Shown here: piece after piece, positions 1-5,566 of the stretch
Layout: each line of letters starts with the position of its first letter
How positions within the stretch are numbered: position 1 is the first letter of the stretch
Source: Paracoccaceae bacterium
GTDB taxonomy: Bacteria; Pseudomonadota; Alphaproteobacteria; Rhodobacterales; Rhodobacteraceae
Direction: 5' to 3'
Assembly: GCA_002400675.1 (NCBI GenBank)
Contig: NVQY01000011.1
Location: 21,158-26,723, forward strand
Length of the DNA: 5,566 nt
The notes under the pieces: generated by a model
What the model was told of the DNA's origin: nothing
What the model saw: only the letters and a program-made list of their open reading frames with translations
Database searches by the model: none
Position numbers and translations under genes: made by a program

Positions 1-521
1 GGTTCATCCAGAACCAATATGCGGGCGTCACGGTACAGCGCCTTGAGGATCTCGACCCGTTGGCGTTCACCCACCGACAGACGCCCCACGCGGGTATCCA
101 AAGGCGCGACCAAACCGGAACGCGCCATGATGCCGTTGATCTTTTTGCGCGCGCCCGCACGGTCCCGGCGCAGACGCAACAGCGGCTCGGCCCCCAGAAT
201 GATATTGTCCAGCGCGCTCAGGTTTTCCGCCAGGGTGAAATGCTGATGCACCATGCCAATTCCGGCGGCCAGCGCGGCCTGCGGATGGCCAAGCGGCAAG
301 GCGCGCAACACGCCATCCTCGCCCGCCACCTGCACATCGCCCGCGTCGGGCATGTAGTGGCCAAACAGCATGTTCATCAGCGTGGTTTTGCCCGCGCCGT
401 TTTCACCCAGCAGGGCCAGGACTTCGCCGCGATTAAGATCCAGATCGACCCTATCATTGGCCAATACGGTGCCAAACCGCTTGGTCAGGCCATTCAGGGA
501 AAGGACTTTTTGCATGTTCAT
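1..521 (-). CDS. BMP-type (nucleoside/nucleobase) ABC importer ATPase, N-terminal part
   Basis: This is the cytoplasmic ATPase of an ABC importer. It runs off the left edge, leaving 173 residues of a family that usually has about 500 and two nucleotide-binding domains in tandem. The first domain is nearly complete. It shows Walker A GENGAGKT (residues 39-46), the Q-loop in VHQHFTL (Gln93), a signature LSVGERQRVEILKAL (from 149) and Walker B ILVLDEP (168-174). The VHQHFTLAENLS and LSVGERQRVEILKALYR wording is typical of the NupO/YufO-like ATPases that pair with BMP binding proteins, and the gene just upstream encodes one. The start is ATG at 521 or ATG two codons later at 515; a stop (the TAA of the upstream gene) lies in the same frame, and no other start codon occurs between. 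Neither start has a normally spaced Shine-Dalgarno sequence. The substrate is inferred to be a nucleoside or nucleobase; the ATPase itself does not show it. Confidence 0.93.
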   Translation of the reverse strand, partial: MNMQKVLSLNGLTKRFGTVLANDRVDLDLNRGEVLALLGENGAGKTTLMNMLFGHYMPDAGDVQVAGEDGVLRALPLGHPQAALAAGIGMVHQHFTLAENLSALDNIILGAEPLLRLRRDRAGARKKINGIMARSGLVAPLDTRVGRLSVGERQRVEILKALYRDARILVLDE

Positions 522-531
522 ATGTTTAGGC

Positions 532-552
532 GGGCCGGCATGACACCGGCCC
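532..552 (-). promoter_or_regulatory. Intercistronic hairpin between binding-protein and ATPase genes
   Basis: A perfect inverted repeat, GGGCCGG, 7-base loop, CCGGCCC, fills most of the 39 bases between the stop of the BMP gene (561) and the ATPase start (521). No U-run follows it on the minus strand, so it is not a standard intrinsic terminator. Hairpins at this place in importer operons often protect the upstream message or reduce readthrough, so that the binding protein is made in excess; that role is inferred here. The only Shine-Dalgarno-like sequence, AAGGAAAGG, lies on the far side of the hairpin from the start codon. Confidence 0.6.
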
Positions 553-560
553 TTTCCTTG

Positions 561-1553
561 TTACTTGTCCGATACGGGACGTTCGTCATTGACGTTGACC
601 CGGAACAGACCTTCCATGATCTCGGATTGGTATTCCTTGACCTTGGTAACCGTCTCGGCAGGGATCAGTGATTCATCCATCACCAGCGATCCGCCGCCAA
701 ATCCCATGAACGAATACTGACCGTAATCCGCCGCCTGAAAGGTGCCGGCGGCGACATTGGCGATGGCCTTGTCGATGGTCGGCTCCATATGCCACAGCGC
801 CGAGGCAAGGATGGTGCTGGGATAATCGCCCGAGGTGTCGACCACGTTGCCGACCGCCTTCATGCCACGTTCAACCGCCGCGTCCGAGACGCCAAAGCGT
901 TCGGCAAACATCACGTCCGCGCCCGCATCCATCATCGCAAAGGCGCTTTCTTTGGCCTTGGGCGGGTCATACCAACTGTCGAGGAAGTTCACGAGGAACC
1001 TGACATCCGGGTTCACTTCGCGCGCGCCTTCCATAAAGGCGTTCATCAGCCGGTTCACTTCGGGGATCGCATAGCCGCCGACCATGCCGATGATGTTGGT
1101 CTTGGTCGCGCCACCCGCAACCATGCCGGACAGGTAGGATGGTTCGTGAATCCAGTTGTCGAACACCGAGAAATTCGGCCCAACCGGCCCAAATGATGAC
1201 CCCATCAGGAATGCCGTTTCCGGATAATCCTTGGCCACCTTGCGTGCCGCGCGTTCCAGTCCGAAGACCTCTCCGACGATCAGTTGCACACCGGATTCAG
1301 CGTATTCGCGCATTACCCGTTCGTAATCGGTATTGGCGACGTTTTCCGAGAACACGTATTCGATGTCGCCACGATCCTTGGCCGTGTTCAGCGCCTGGTG
1401 AATCCGGCTGATCCACTGCTGTTCCACCGGCAACGTGTAAATCGCCGCCACCTTGATGCTTTGGGCCAGTGCAGCCCCCGCCGATAACGCCAGCCCGCTT
1501 GCCGCCACAGCCGCGATCATCAGCCGCCTTGAAATACTTCCTGTACGTTTCAT
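561..1553 (-). CDS. BMP-family ABC transporter substrate-binding protein
   Basis: This 330-residue protein is the periplasmic binding component of a BMP/PnrA-like ABC importer, a family that binds nucleosides, nucleobases and some related ligands. The N-terminus (MKRTGSISRR, then a hydrophobic stretch to about residue 30) is a signal peptide with a likely cleavage at ALA-QS. There is no lipobox cysteine, so the product should be soluble in the periplasm and not a lipoprotein. The mature part starts with a beta strand (SIKVAAIYTLP). It contains the family-like stretches GVQLIVGEVFG, NIIGMVGGYAIPEVNRLMNAF and AFAMMDAGADVMFAERFG, and near the C-terminus YGQYSFMGFGGGSLVM. The length is normal. 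The ATG is preceded by a G-rich Shine-Dalgarno (GGGGGGA, 1558-1564). The ATPase gene follows on the same strand. A RutR-like palindrome 42-57 bases upstream of the ATG suggests pyrimidine-responsive control. The exact ligand cannot be read from the sequence. Confidence 0.93.
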   Translation of the reverse strand: MKRTGSISRRLMIAAVAASGLALSAGAALAQSIKVAAIYTLPVEQQWISRIHQALNTAKDRGDIEYVFSENVANTDYERVMREYAESGVQLIVGEVFGLERAARKVAKDYPETAFLMGSSFGPVGPNFSVFDNWIHEPSYLSGMVAGGATKTNIIGMVGGYAIPEVNRLMNAFMEGAREVNPDVRFLVNFLDSWYDPPKAKESAFAMMDAGADVMFAERFGVSDAAVERGMKAVGNVVDTSGDYPSTILASALWHMEPTIDKAIANVAAGTFQAADYGQYSFMGFGGGSLVMDESLIPAETVTKVKEYQSEIMEGLFRVNVNDERPVSDK

Positions 1554-1758
1554 TTCGTCCCCCCTGTTATTGGATGGCTATTTGTCGTCTGATTTTGACC
1601 ATTTGGTCAATCTTTTTCTCGCCGGGAAAGGCAAAGGGGCAGCAACCCACGTCAAACAGGCGTGAAAACCACTCTTCGGGGTGACGCAAAATGAATAGTA
1701 ATCCTGACCCAAGTTCGACATCATCAATCAGGCACAGGCTGACAGATCGGACTTCACT
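1554..1758. other. Divergent intergenic region
   Basis: This 205-base gap separates the minus-strand importer operon from the plus-strand MoxR operon, so it should hold the promoters of both. It contains the RutR-like palindrome near the importer side. On the minus strand, the TTGACC half-site (1610-1605) could double as a -35 box, but no convincing -10 lies 16-18 bases downstream (CGACAA at 17). I see no clear sigma-70 promoter for moxR. The short open frames crossing this region look non-coding. Confidence 0.6.
1595..1610. promoter_or_regulatory. RutR-like operator palindrome
   Basis: The sequence TTGACCATTTGGTCAA is a perfect 16-bp palindrome except for the two central bases. It fits the E. 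coli RutR box consensus as I recall it, TTGACCA-NN-TGGTCAA, at all 14 fixed positions. RutR is a TetR-family repressor that senses uracil and thymine and controls pyrimidine and purine catabolism. The site lies 42-57 bases upstream of the BMP gene start, a position where it could overlap the importer promoter and block it. The gene downstream is an importer type known to carry nucleosides or nucleobases, which makes the match functionally coherent. No RutR gene is in the window, so the regulator is inferred. Another TetR- or GntR-type protein with a similar site is possible. Confidence 0.72.
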
Positions 1759-2745
1759 ATGACCGCGCGCGACGCAATTGCCGACCTTTCTATCCGTATG
1801 GGGCAATCAATCATCGGTCAGGTCGATGTGATCGAACGGCTGATAATCGGCTTGCTGGCCAATGGTAACCTGCTGATCGAAGGGTTGCCGGGGCTGGCCA
1901 AGACCCGCGCGGTCAAGGCGATGGCAGATAATCTGGACGCGCAGTTCAGCCGGATTCAGTTCACCCCCGACCTGCTGCCCTCGGACGTGACCGGCACCGA
2001 AGTCTTTACCCAATCTGATCAAGGCGGCACGTTCCGGTTCGATCCCGGTCCAATATTTGCCAATATCGTTCTTGCCGACGAAATCAACCGCGCCCCGGCC
2101 AAGGTGCAGGCCGCCCTGCTTGAGGCGATGGAGGAACGACAGGTCACCGTCGCCGGCACCACCCACAAAATGGAGCCGCTGTTTATCGTCATGGCGACGC
2201 AAAACCCAATCGAACAAGAGGGCACATATCCGTTGCCCGACGCCCAGATGGATCGGTTTCTGATGCATGTGAACATCACCTATCCCCCGGTAAGAGGACG
2301 AGGTGAAAGTGATCCAACTGGTCCGTCGCGAGGAAATCGCCGCCATTTCCCGCGCGGGAAAGACCAAAAAGGACAAACCCGCCACCATCCCGCAAGACGC
2401 GGTGTTTGCCGCGCGTGACGAAATCGGCCAGATCCACGTTTCCGACGCGATGGAGCGTACATGGCCGATCTGGTCTACGCCACCCGCACGCCAGAGACCC
2501 TAAGCGGCGAACTTGCGGCGTGGATCGAGGTCGGTGCCAGCCCGCGCGCGTCGCTGGCGCTGGACAAATGCGGACGCGCGCATGCCTGGCTTAAGGGGCG
2601 CGATTACGTGGACCCGCAGGATATCCGCGCCGTGGTGCATGACGTTTTCCGCCACCGCCTGACCCTGAGCTTTGAGGCGCAGGGCGACGGCGTGGACGTC
2701 GACCGCGTCACCGACGAGATCGTCAAACTGGTGGCCTTGCCCTGA
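1759..2745 (+). pseudogene. moxR: MoxR-family AAA+ ATPase, frame broken by two single-base indels
   Basis: MoxR ATPases are AAA+ chaperone-like proteins that work with VWA-domain proteins. The first part (from 1759) shows Walker A GLPGLAKT (residues 42-49), [20 protein letters not shown] with Walker B (103-110), and sensor 1 ATQNP (146-150). At TYPPV the frame moves forward by one base because of one extra A at 2292/2293; the protein then continues as [14 protein letters not shown] in the second frame. At DAMER a missing T near 2458 returns it to the first frame as YMADLVYATRTPE, and it runs on to SPRASLALDKCGRAHAWLKG (sensor 2 region) and the stop at 2743. Corrected, it would be 328 residues, a normal length. 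Read as given, translation stops at the TGA at 2416-2418 (219 residues) and loses the C-terminal lid. It may be a real pseudogene or a sequence error. It heads the operon; its Shine-Dalgarno is weak (CGGA). Confidence 0.9.
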
Positions 2746-2757
2746 TCGGAGCGATTC

Positions 2758-3708
2758 ATGGCACAGACCGACAACACCCCCCACGACCCGCGCATTCATG
2801 TGGATGGCGCGCAACTGCGCCGCCTTGGTCCGGCGTCGCGGGCGTTGTCATTGCTGCCGCGTCAGCCTGCGCGCTCTATCCTCAATGGGCGTCACGCGTC
2901 GCGGTTGCGCGGGCGGGGACTGAACTTTGAGGAATTGCGCGGCTACCTGCCCGGCGACGATGTGCGCGCCATTGACTGGAAGGTCACCGCCCGCACTGGC
3001 GAGCCGTACGTGCGGGTCTATACCGAAGAACGTGACCGCCCCGCCTTGTTGCTGGTCGATCAACGCATGTCGATGTTCTTTGGCAGTCGGGTCTATATGA
3101 AATCGGTTATCGCCGCCGAGGCTGCCGCTATTGCCGCGCATCGGGTGTTGGGGCAAGGCGACCGGGTGGGCGGCATCGTGTTTGGCGATGCGGTCATCGC
3201 TGAACATAAACCGCAACGCCGTCCTGCGGCTCTGCACCGCCTGTTAGGGTCGATTTCTGATGCCAATGGGGTGCTGAATGCAGGGGCGCAGGTATCCGAG
3301 GCGATTGCGATCAACGACGTGTTACGCGCCGCCGTCAGGATTGCGCGGACCAATACACTGGTGATGGTGTTTTCCGATTTCGACGGGCTGGACAGCGATA
3401 GTGAACGCCTGCTGCGGCACCTGTCGCAAGCGGGCGATCTGATCCTGTTTCATGTGGCGGATGTGGCCGGAACCGCCGCCTTGCCGGACAATCTGGCGAT
3501 GACAGTTTCGGATGGGCACATGCAGGCGGAACTGGACACAAGCGACAGCACCAACCGCGCCCGGCTGGATGCGGCGATTGGCGGGCGGCTGAACGAGTTG
3601 ATGGCGTGGTCGCGCAAATACGCCTTTCCAGTGGTGCCCCTTGGCACCGAAACCCCGGCGCTGACACAGATGATGCGGCTGTTCGGCCACCAAAGGCCAG
3701 CGAGATGA
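2758..3708 (+). CDS. DUF58 domain-containing protein (MoxR partner)
   Basis: This 316-residue protein belongs to the DUF58 family, which regularly sits next to MoxR ATPases and has a VWA-like fold in its C-terminal half. The diagnostic core is clear: RGRGLNFEELRGYLPGDDVR followed by AIDWKVTARTGEPYVRVYTEE (about residues 51-91). The VWA-like segment begins at LLLVDQRMSMFFGS, where the metal-site motif is D101-Q-R-M-S105, lacking the middle Ser. A second strand, LVMVFSDFDGLDSD, carries the later acidic residues. There is no signal peptide or strong membrane segment, so it is probably cytoplasmic or peripheral at the inner membrane. The ATG is preceded by GGAG at 2748-2751, 6 bases away, and begins 12 bases after the moxR stop. 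Its stop overlaps the next start (ATGA). The biochemical function of DUF58 proteins is not established; a role as adaptor in the MoxR-VWA system is inferred from context. Confidence 0.93.
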   Translation: MAQTDNTPHDPRIHVDGAQLRRLGPASRALSLLPRQPARSILNGRHASRLRGRGLNFEELRGYLPGDDVRAIDWKVTARTGEPYVRVYTEERDRPALLLVDQRMSMFFGSRVYMKSVIAAEAAAIAAHRVLGQGDRVGGIVFGDAVIAEHKPQRRPAALHRLLGSISDANGVLNAGAQVSEAIAINDVLRAAVRIARTNTLVMVFSDFDGLDSDSERLLRHLSQAGDLILFHVADVAGTAALPDNLAMTVSDGHMQAELDTSDSTNRARLDAAIGGRLNELMAWSRKYAFPVVPLGTETPALTQMMRLFGHQRPAR

Positions 3709-4175
3709 GCACACATCTGACCGGCAAAAACCTGATCGACCTGCTGGATATGTTAGAGCCGGTGCCCGAACCAACGCCCGTTTCCCTATGGCCGCAAACA
3801 CCGGGTTGGCTGGTGCTGGGTTTGATCCTGTTGGCGCTGCTGGTTTGGGGACTGCGGGCCATTTGGATGCGTCACCATGCGCGGGCCTACCGGCGTGCGG
3901 CGCTGGCCGAACTGGCACAGACCGGCAACGACGCAGCCCGGATTGCGACCCTGTTGCGCCGGGTTGCGCTGGCCGGGTATCCGCGCCGGGATGTGGCCGG
4001 GCTGACCGGCGCTGGGTGGTTGGCGTTCCTTGATCAAAGCTATGGGGGCTCTGGATTTTCCGGTCCCGTCGGTCAGGTGTTGTTGACCGCGCCCTATCGG
4101 CAATCCGCCCCTGACGCCGCACTTGGCGATCTGGCGCGCGACTGGATCACCATGCACCGACAGGCGCGCCCGTGA
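3705..4175 (+). CDS. DUF4381-type small membrane protein
   Basis: This 156-residue protein has one clear transmembrane segment at about residues 34-52 (WLVLGLILLALLVWGL), followed by a basic stretch (RAIWMRHHARAYRR) that should lie in the cytoplasm. The N-terminal part, with PVPEPTPVSLWPQTPGW, precedes the membrane segment. The C-terminal part contains LLRRVALAGYPRRDVAGLTG and GWLAFLDQ, a pattern I recognise from DUF4381 proteins in MoxR/Bat operons. The ATG at 3705 is chosen because it overlaps the DUF58 stop as ATGA; an earlier in-frame start at 3606 would lie deep inside the DUF58 gene. The stop overlaps the next gene start by 1 base (TGATG). It probably forms part of the membrane complex with the VWA proteins encoded downstream; no enzymatic motif is visible. 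Assignment rests on membrane topology, motif pattern and operon position. Confidence 0.85.
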   Translation: MSTHLTGKNLIDLLDMLEPVPEPTPVSLWPQTPGWLVLGLILLALLVWGLRAIWMRHHARAYRRAALAELAQTGNDAARIATLLRRVALAGYPRRDVAGLTGAGWLAFLDQSYGGSGFSGPVGQVLLTAPYRQSAPDAALGDLARDWITMHRQARP

Positions 4176-5155
4176 TGGTGTCACTGGCATATCCGTGGCT
4201 GCTTTTGCTGTTGCCGCTGCCTTGGCTGGTCTGGCGCTTTGCCCCGCCGCATCGCAATCGTGTGCCGGCAATCCGCATTCCGTTCTTTCGCCACCTGACG
4301 GACTCTGCCGGGATCGAGGCGCGTCAGGGGGCCGTGGTTCTGCGCCGCTCGTGGTTTCAGATGGGGGTCGCGATTGCCGTCTGGGTGTTGCTGGTGGCGG
4401 CGCTGGCACAACCGGAACGGCTGGGTGAACCGGTGGTGATAGAGACCGCCGCGCGGGATGTGGTGCTGGCGCTGGACCTTTTCGGGTCGATGGATGCGCG
4501 CGATTTCAAAGGGCCAGAGGGCGAACCAGTGCAGCGGCTTGAGGCGGTCAAGGAGGTGATGCGTCAGTTTATCACGGATCGCGATGGCGACCGCATGGCG
4601 ATGATCATCTTTGGCACGCGGGCCTTTGTGCAGGCACCGTTCACCGAAGACCTGCAAAGCCTGAATGGATTCCTTGATCAATCGGTGGTGGGCATGGCGG
4701 GGCCAAATACTGCGCTTGGCGATGCCATCGGCCTTGGCATCCGCACGTTCGAGGGGTCGGACGTCGATCAGCGCCTGATGATCCTGCTGTCGGATGGGGC
4801 AGATACCTCTAGCCGCATGACCCCGATCAACGCCGCCGCGCTGGCGGCGGATCGTGATGTGGTGATCTACACCATCGGCGTGGGCGACCCCGAAGGGTCC
4901 GGCGAAGACCGGGTTGATCTGGGCGCGCTTGAGGATATTGCGGGGCGCACCGGCGGCAAGTTTTTCTTTGCTGGGGACACAGGCGCGCTGGAACAGGTTT
5001 ACGCCGAGATCGACAAGCAAAACCCCCGCGCCGTGGAAACGATCAGCTTTCGACCGTCCGAGACTCTGACGCATATCCCGCTTGGGCTGGCGTTGTTGAT
5101 CGGGTTGGCCGGCATCATCGCGCTGCATCTGGGCAACCGGCGGGGGCTGGCATGA
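4175..5155 (+). CDS. BatA-like VWA domain membrane protein with altered MIDAS
   Basis: This 326-residue protein has the BatA layout: a hydrophobic N-terminus (YPWLLLLLPLPWLVWRF, residues 6-22), a second membrane segment at about 63-79, a VWA domain (about 95-285) facing the periplasm, and a C-terminal membrane segment (HIPLGLALLIGLAGIIALHL). The VWA domain carries the later metal-site residues, Thr179 in MAGPNTALGDAIGLG and Asp207 in LLSDGADTSS. The first motif, however, reads D101-L-F-G-S105 where DLSGS is expected, so Phe103 replaces a metal-ligating Ser (codon TTC at 4481-4483). One base change from TCC would explain it. The start is taken as ATG 4175, overlapping the upstream stop as TGATG; GTG at 4172, in the same frame, would add one residue. 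No strong Shine-Dalgarno is present, consistent with translational coupling. The function is inferred: part of a MoxR-dependent inner-membrane complex. Confidence 0.93.
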   Translation: MVSLAYPWLLLLLPLPWLVWRFAPPHRNRVPAIRIPFFRHLTDSAGIEARQGAVVLRRSWFQMGVAIAVWVLLVAALAQPERLGEPVVIETAARDVVLALDLFGSMDARDFKGPEGEPVQRLEAVKEVMRQFITDRDGDRMAMIIFGTRAFVQAPFTEDLQSLNGFLDQSVVGMAGPNTALGDAIGLGIRTFEGSDVDQRLMILLSDGADTSSRMTPINAAALAADRDVVIYTIGVGDPEGSGEDRVDLGALEDIAGRTGGKFFFAGDTGALEQVYAEIDKQNPRAVETISFRPSETLTHIPLGLALLIGLAGIIALHLGNRRGLA

Positions 5156-5566
5156 TTGAGTCGCTGCAATTCTTCCACTTTCTGCGCCCCTTCTGGTTGT
5201 TGGTGCTGCCGCTGGTGGCATGGATGTGGTGGCTGATCCGCCCCCACCGGACGGGGCGCGCGGCCTTGCCTGAAATGATTGCCCCGCATCTGGCCGCCGC
5301 GTTGCAGGTTGGCTTAGACGGGCGCAGGCGCATCCTGCCGATTGACGGCGTGGCCTTGGGGTTGATGGTACTGGCTGTGGCCGGGCCTGCGTGGACCCGG
5401 ATGCACAACCCGCTGATCGCCGATACAGCGCCTTTGGTGGTGGCGCTGAAGGTGACCGATAGCATGATGAGCGCCGATCTGGCCCCCACCCGACTTGATC
5501 GCGCACGGTTCAAAGTGCTGGACCTGATCGCCGCCCGCGCAGGCGCGCGCACCGCATTGATCGCCT
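5152..5566 (+). CDS. Second VWA domain membrane protein (BatB-like), N-terminal part
   Basis: The gene starts at an ATG overlapping the stop of the previous gene (ATGA) and runs off the right edge after 138 complete codons. It begins MIESLQFFHFLRPFW and has two membrane segments, at about residues 13-29 and 62-80, followed by the start of a VWA domain (PLVVALKVTDSMMSADLAPT, then RLDRARFKVLDLIAARAG). This layout is that of BatB-type proteins, which often carry TPR repeats further on; that part is not visible. In the metal-site motif the usual DxSxS is K100-V-T-D-S104, so the first Asp is Lys and the first Ser is Thr. The domain may therefore not bind metal at this site. It is probably the membrane partner of the BatA-like protein encoded just upstream. 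Confidence 0.88.
   Translation, partial: MIESLQFFHFLRPFWLLVLPLVAWMWWLIRPHRTGRAALPEMIAPHLAAALQVGLDGRRRILPIDGVALGLMVLAVAGPAWTRMHNPLIADTAPLVVALKVTDSMMSADLAPTRLDRARFKVLDLIAARAGARTALIA

Noticed and set aside
532..552. The hairpin as a Rho-independent terminator
   Set aside because: No U-run follows the stem on the minus strand, and the next operon gene begins ten bases later.
60..671. A 203-codon plus-strand frame opposite the ATPase and the end of the BMP gene
   Set aside because: The minus strand here encodes unmistakable Walker A, signature and Walker B motifs; the plus-strand frame is a shadow spanning two genes.
1567..1806. A 79-codon minus-strand frame across the intergenic region
   Set aside because: It starts inside moxR, has no recognisable domain, and overlaps the importer promoter region and the RutR-like site.
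2284..2293. Programmed +1 frameshift at CCCCC in moxR
   Set aside because: The second frame contains TAA at 2291-2293, so a shift at the C-run would terminate at once; the homology join places the change after that codon.
2461..2745. An independent small gene starting at ATG 2461
   Set aside because: Its translation is the C-terminal part of MoxR and joins the upstream segment exactly once the missing T is restored.
3322..4409. Long minus-strand open frames opposite the DUF58 and DUF4381 genes
   Set aside because: Low-complexity Arg/Pro-rich translations with no domain, opposite well-supported genes.
4181..5506. A 441-codon open frame on the minus strand opposite the two VWA genes
   Set aside because: It lies opposite genes with clear VWA and membrane motifs; its translation is rich in Arg, Pro, Gln and His with no recognisable domain, as expected for an antisense frame in GC-rich DNA.
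1759..5566. Methanol-oxidation maturation cluster (mxaRSACKLD)
   Set aside because: The order MoxR-DUF58-small membrane protein-VWA-VWA resembles it, but no mxaFJGI or other methanol dehydrogenase gene is visible and the neighbour is a nucleobase-type importer, so the generic MoxR/Bat reading is safer.

Overview
The window looks like part of an alphaproteobacterial chromosome, most likely a Rhodobacteraceae/roseobacter relative. This is inferred from the GC-rich codon use and the overall character of the proteins; no rRNA or other taxonomic marker is present. It holds two divergently transcribed gene sets separated by a 205-base intergenic region. I see no tRNA, rRNA, CRISPR array, insertion sequence or phage gene.

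Left part (1-1553, minus strand): the end of an ABC importer operon of the BMP/nucleoside type. A periplasmic BMP-family substrate-binding protein comes first in transcription order, followed by the first 173 residues of its ATPase, which runs off the window. A perfect 7-bp hairpin fills the gap between the two genes. Upstream of the binding-protein gene lies a perfect 16-bp palindrome, TTGACCATTTGGTCAA. It fits the published E. coli RutR operator consensus (TTGACCA-NN-TGGTCAA) and suggests that a pyrimidine-sensing TetR-type regulator controls a nucleobase or nucleoside importer.

Right part (1759-5566, plus strand): a MoxR/Bat-type operon in the order MoxR AAA+ ATPase, DUF58 protein, small DUF4381-type membrane protein, BatA-like VWA membrane protein, and a second VWA membrane protein cut by the window end. 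From the DUF58 gene onward, neighbouring genes overlap by 1 to 4 bases, which indicates translational coupling. In related systems the MoxR ATPase acts as a chaperone together with von Willebrand A proteins at the inner membrane, in envelope stress tolerance or in maturing metal- or cofactor-containing enzymes. The client here cannot be told from the sequence.

Two things stand out in this operon. The moxR frame is broken by two single-base indels: an extra A near 2292 and a missing T near 2458. The intervening segment is still perfectly MoxR-like in another frame. In addition, the BatA-like protein has Phe in place of the first Ser of its DxSxS metal-binding motif. Either the operon has begun to decay or the consensus sequence contains errors. 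The most informative novel-looking element is the RutR-like operator. The rest is a recognisable system, not an unknown one.
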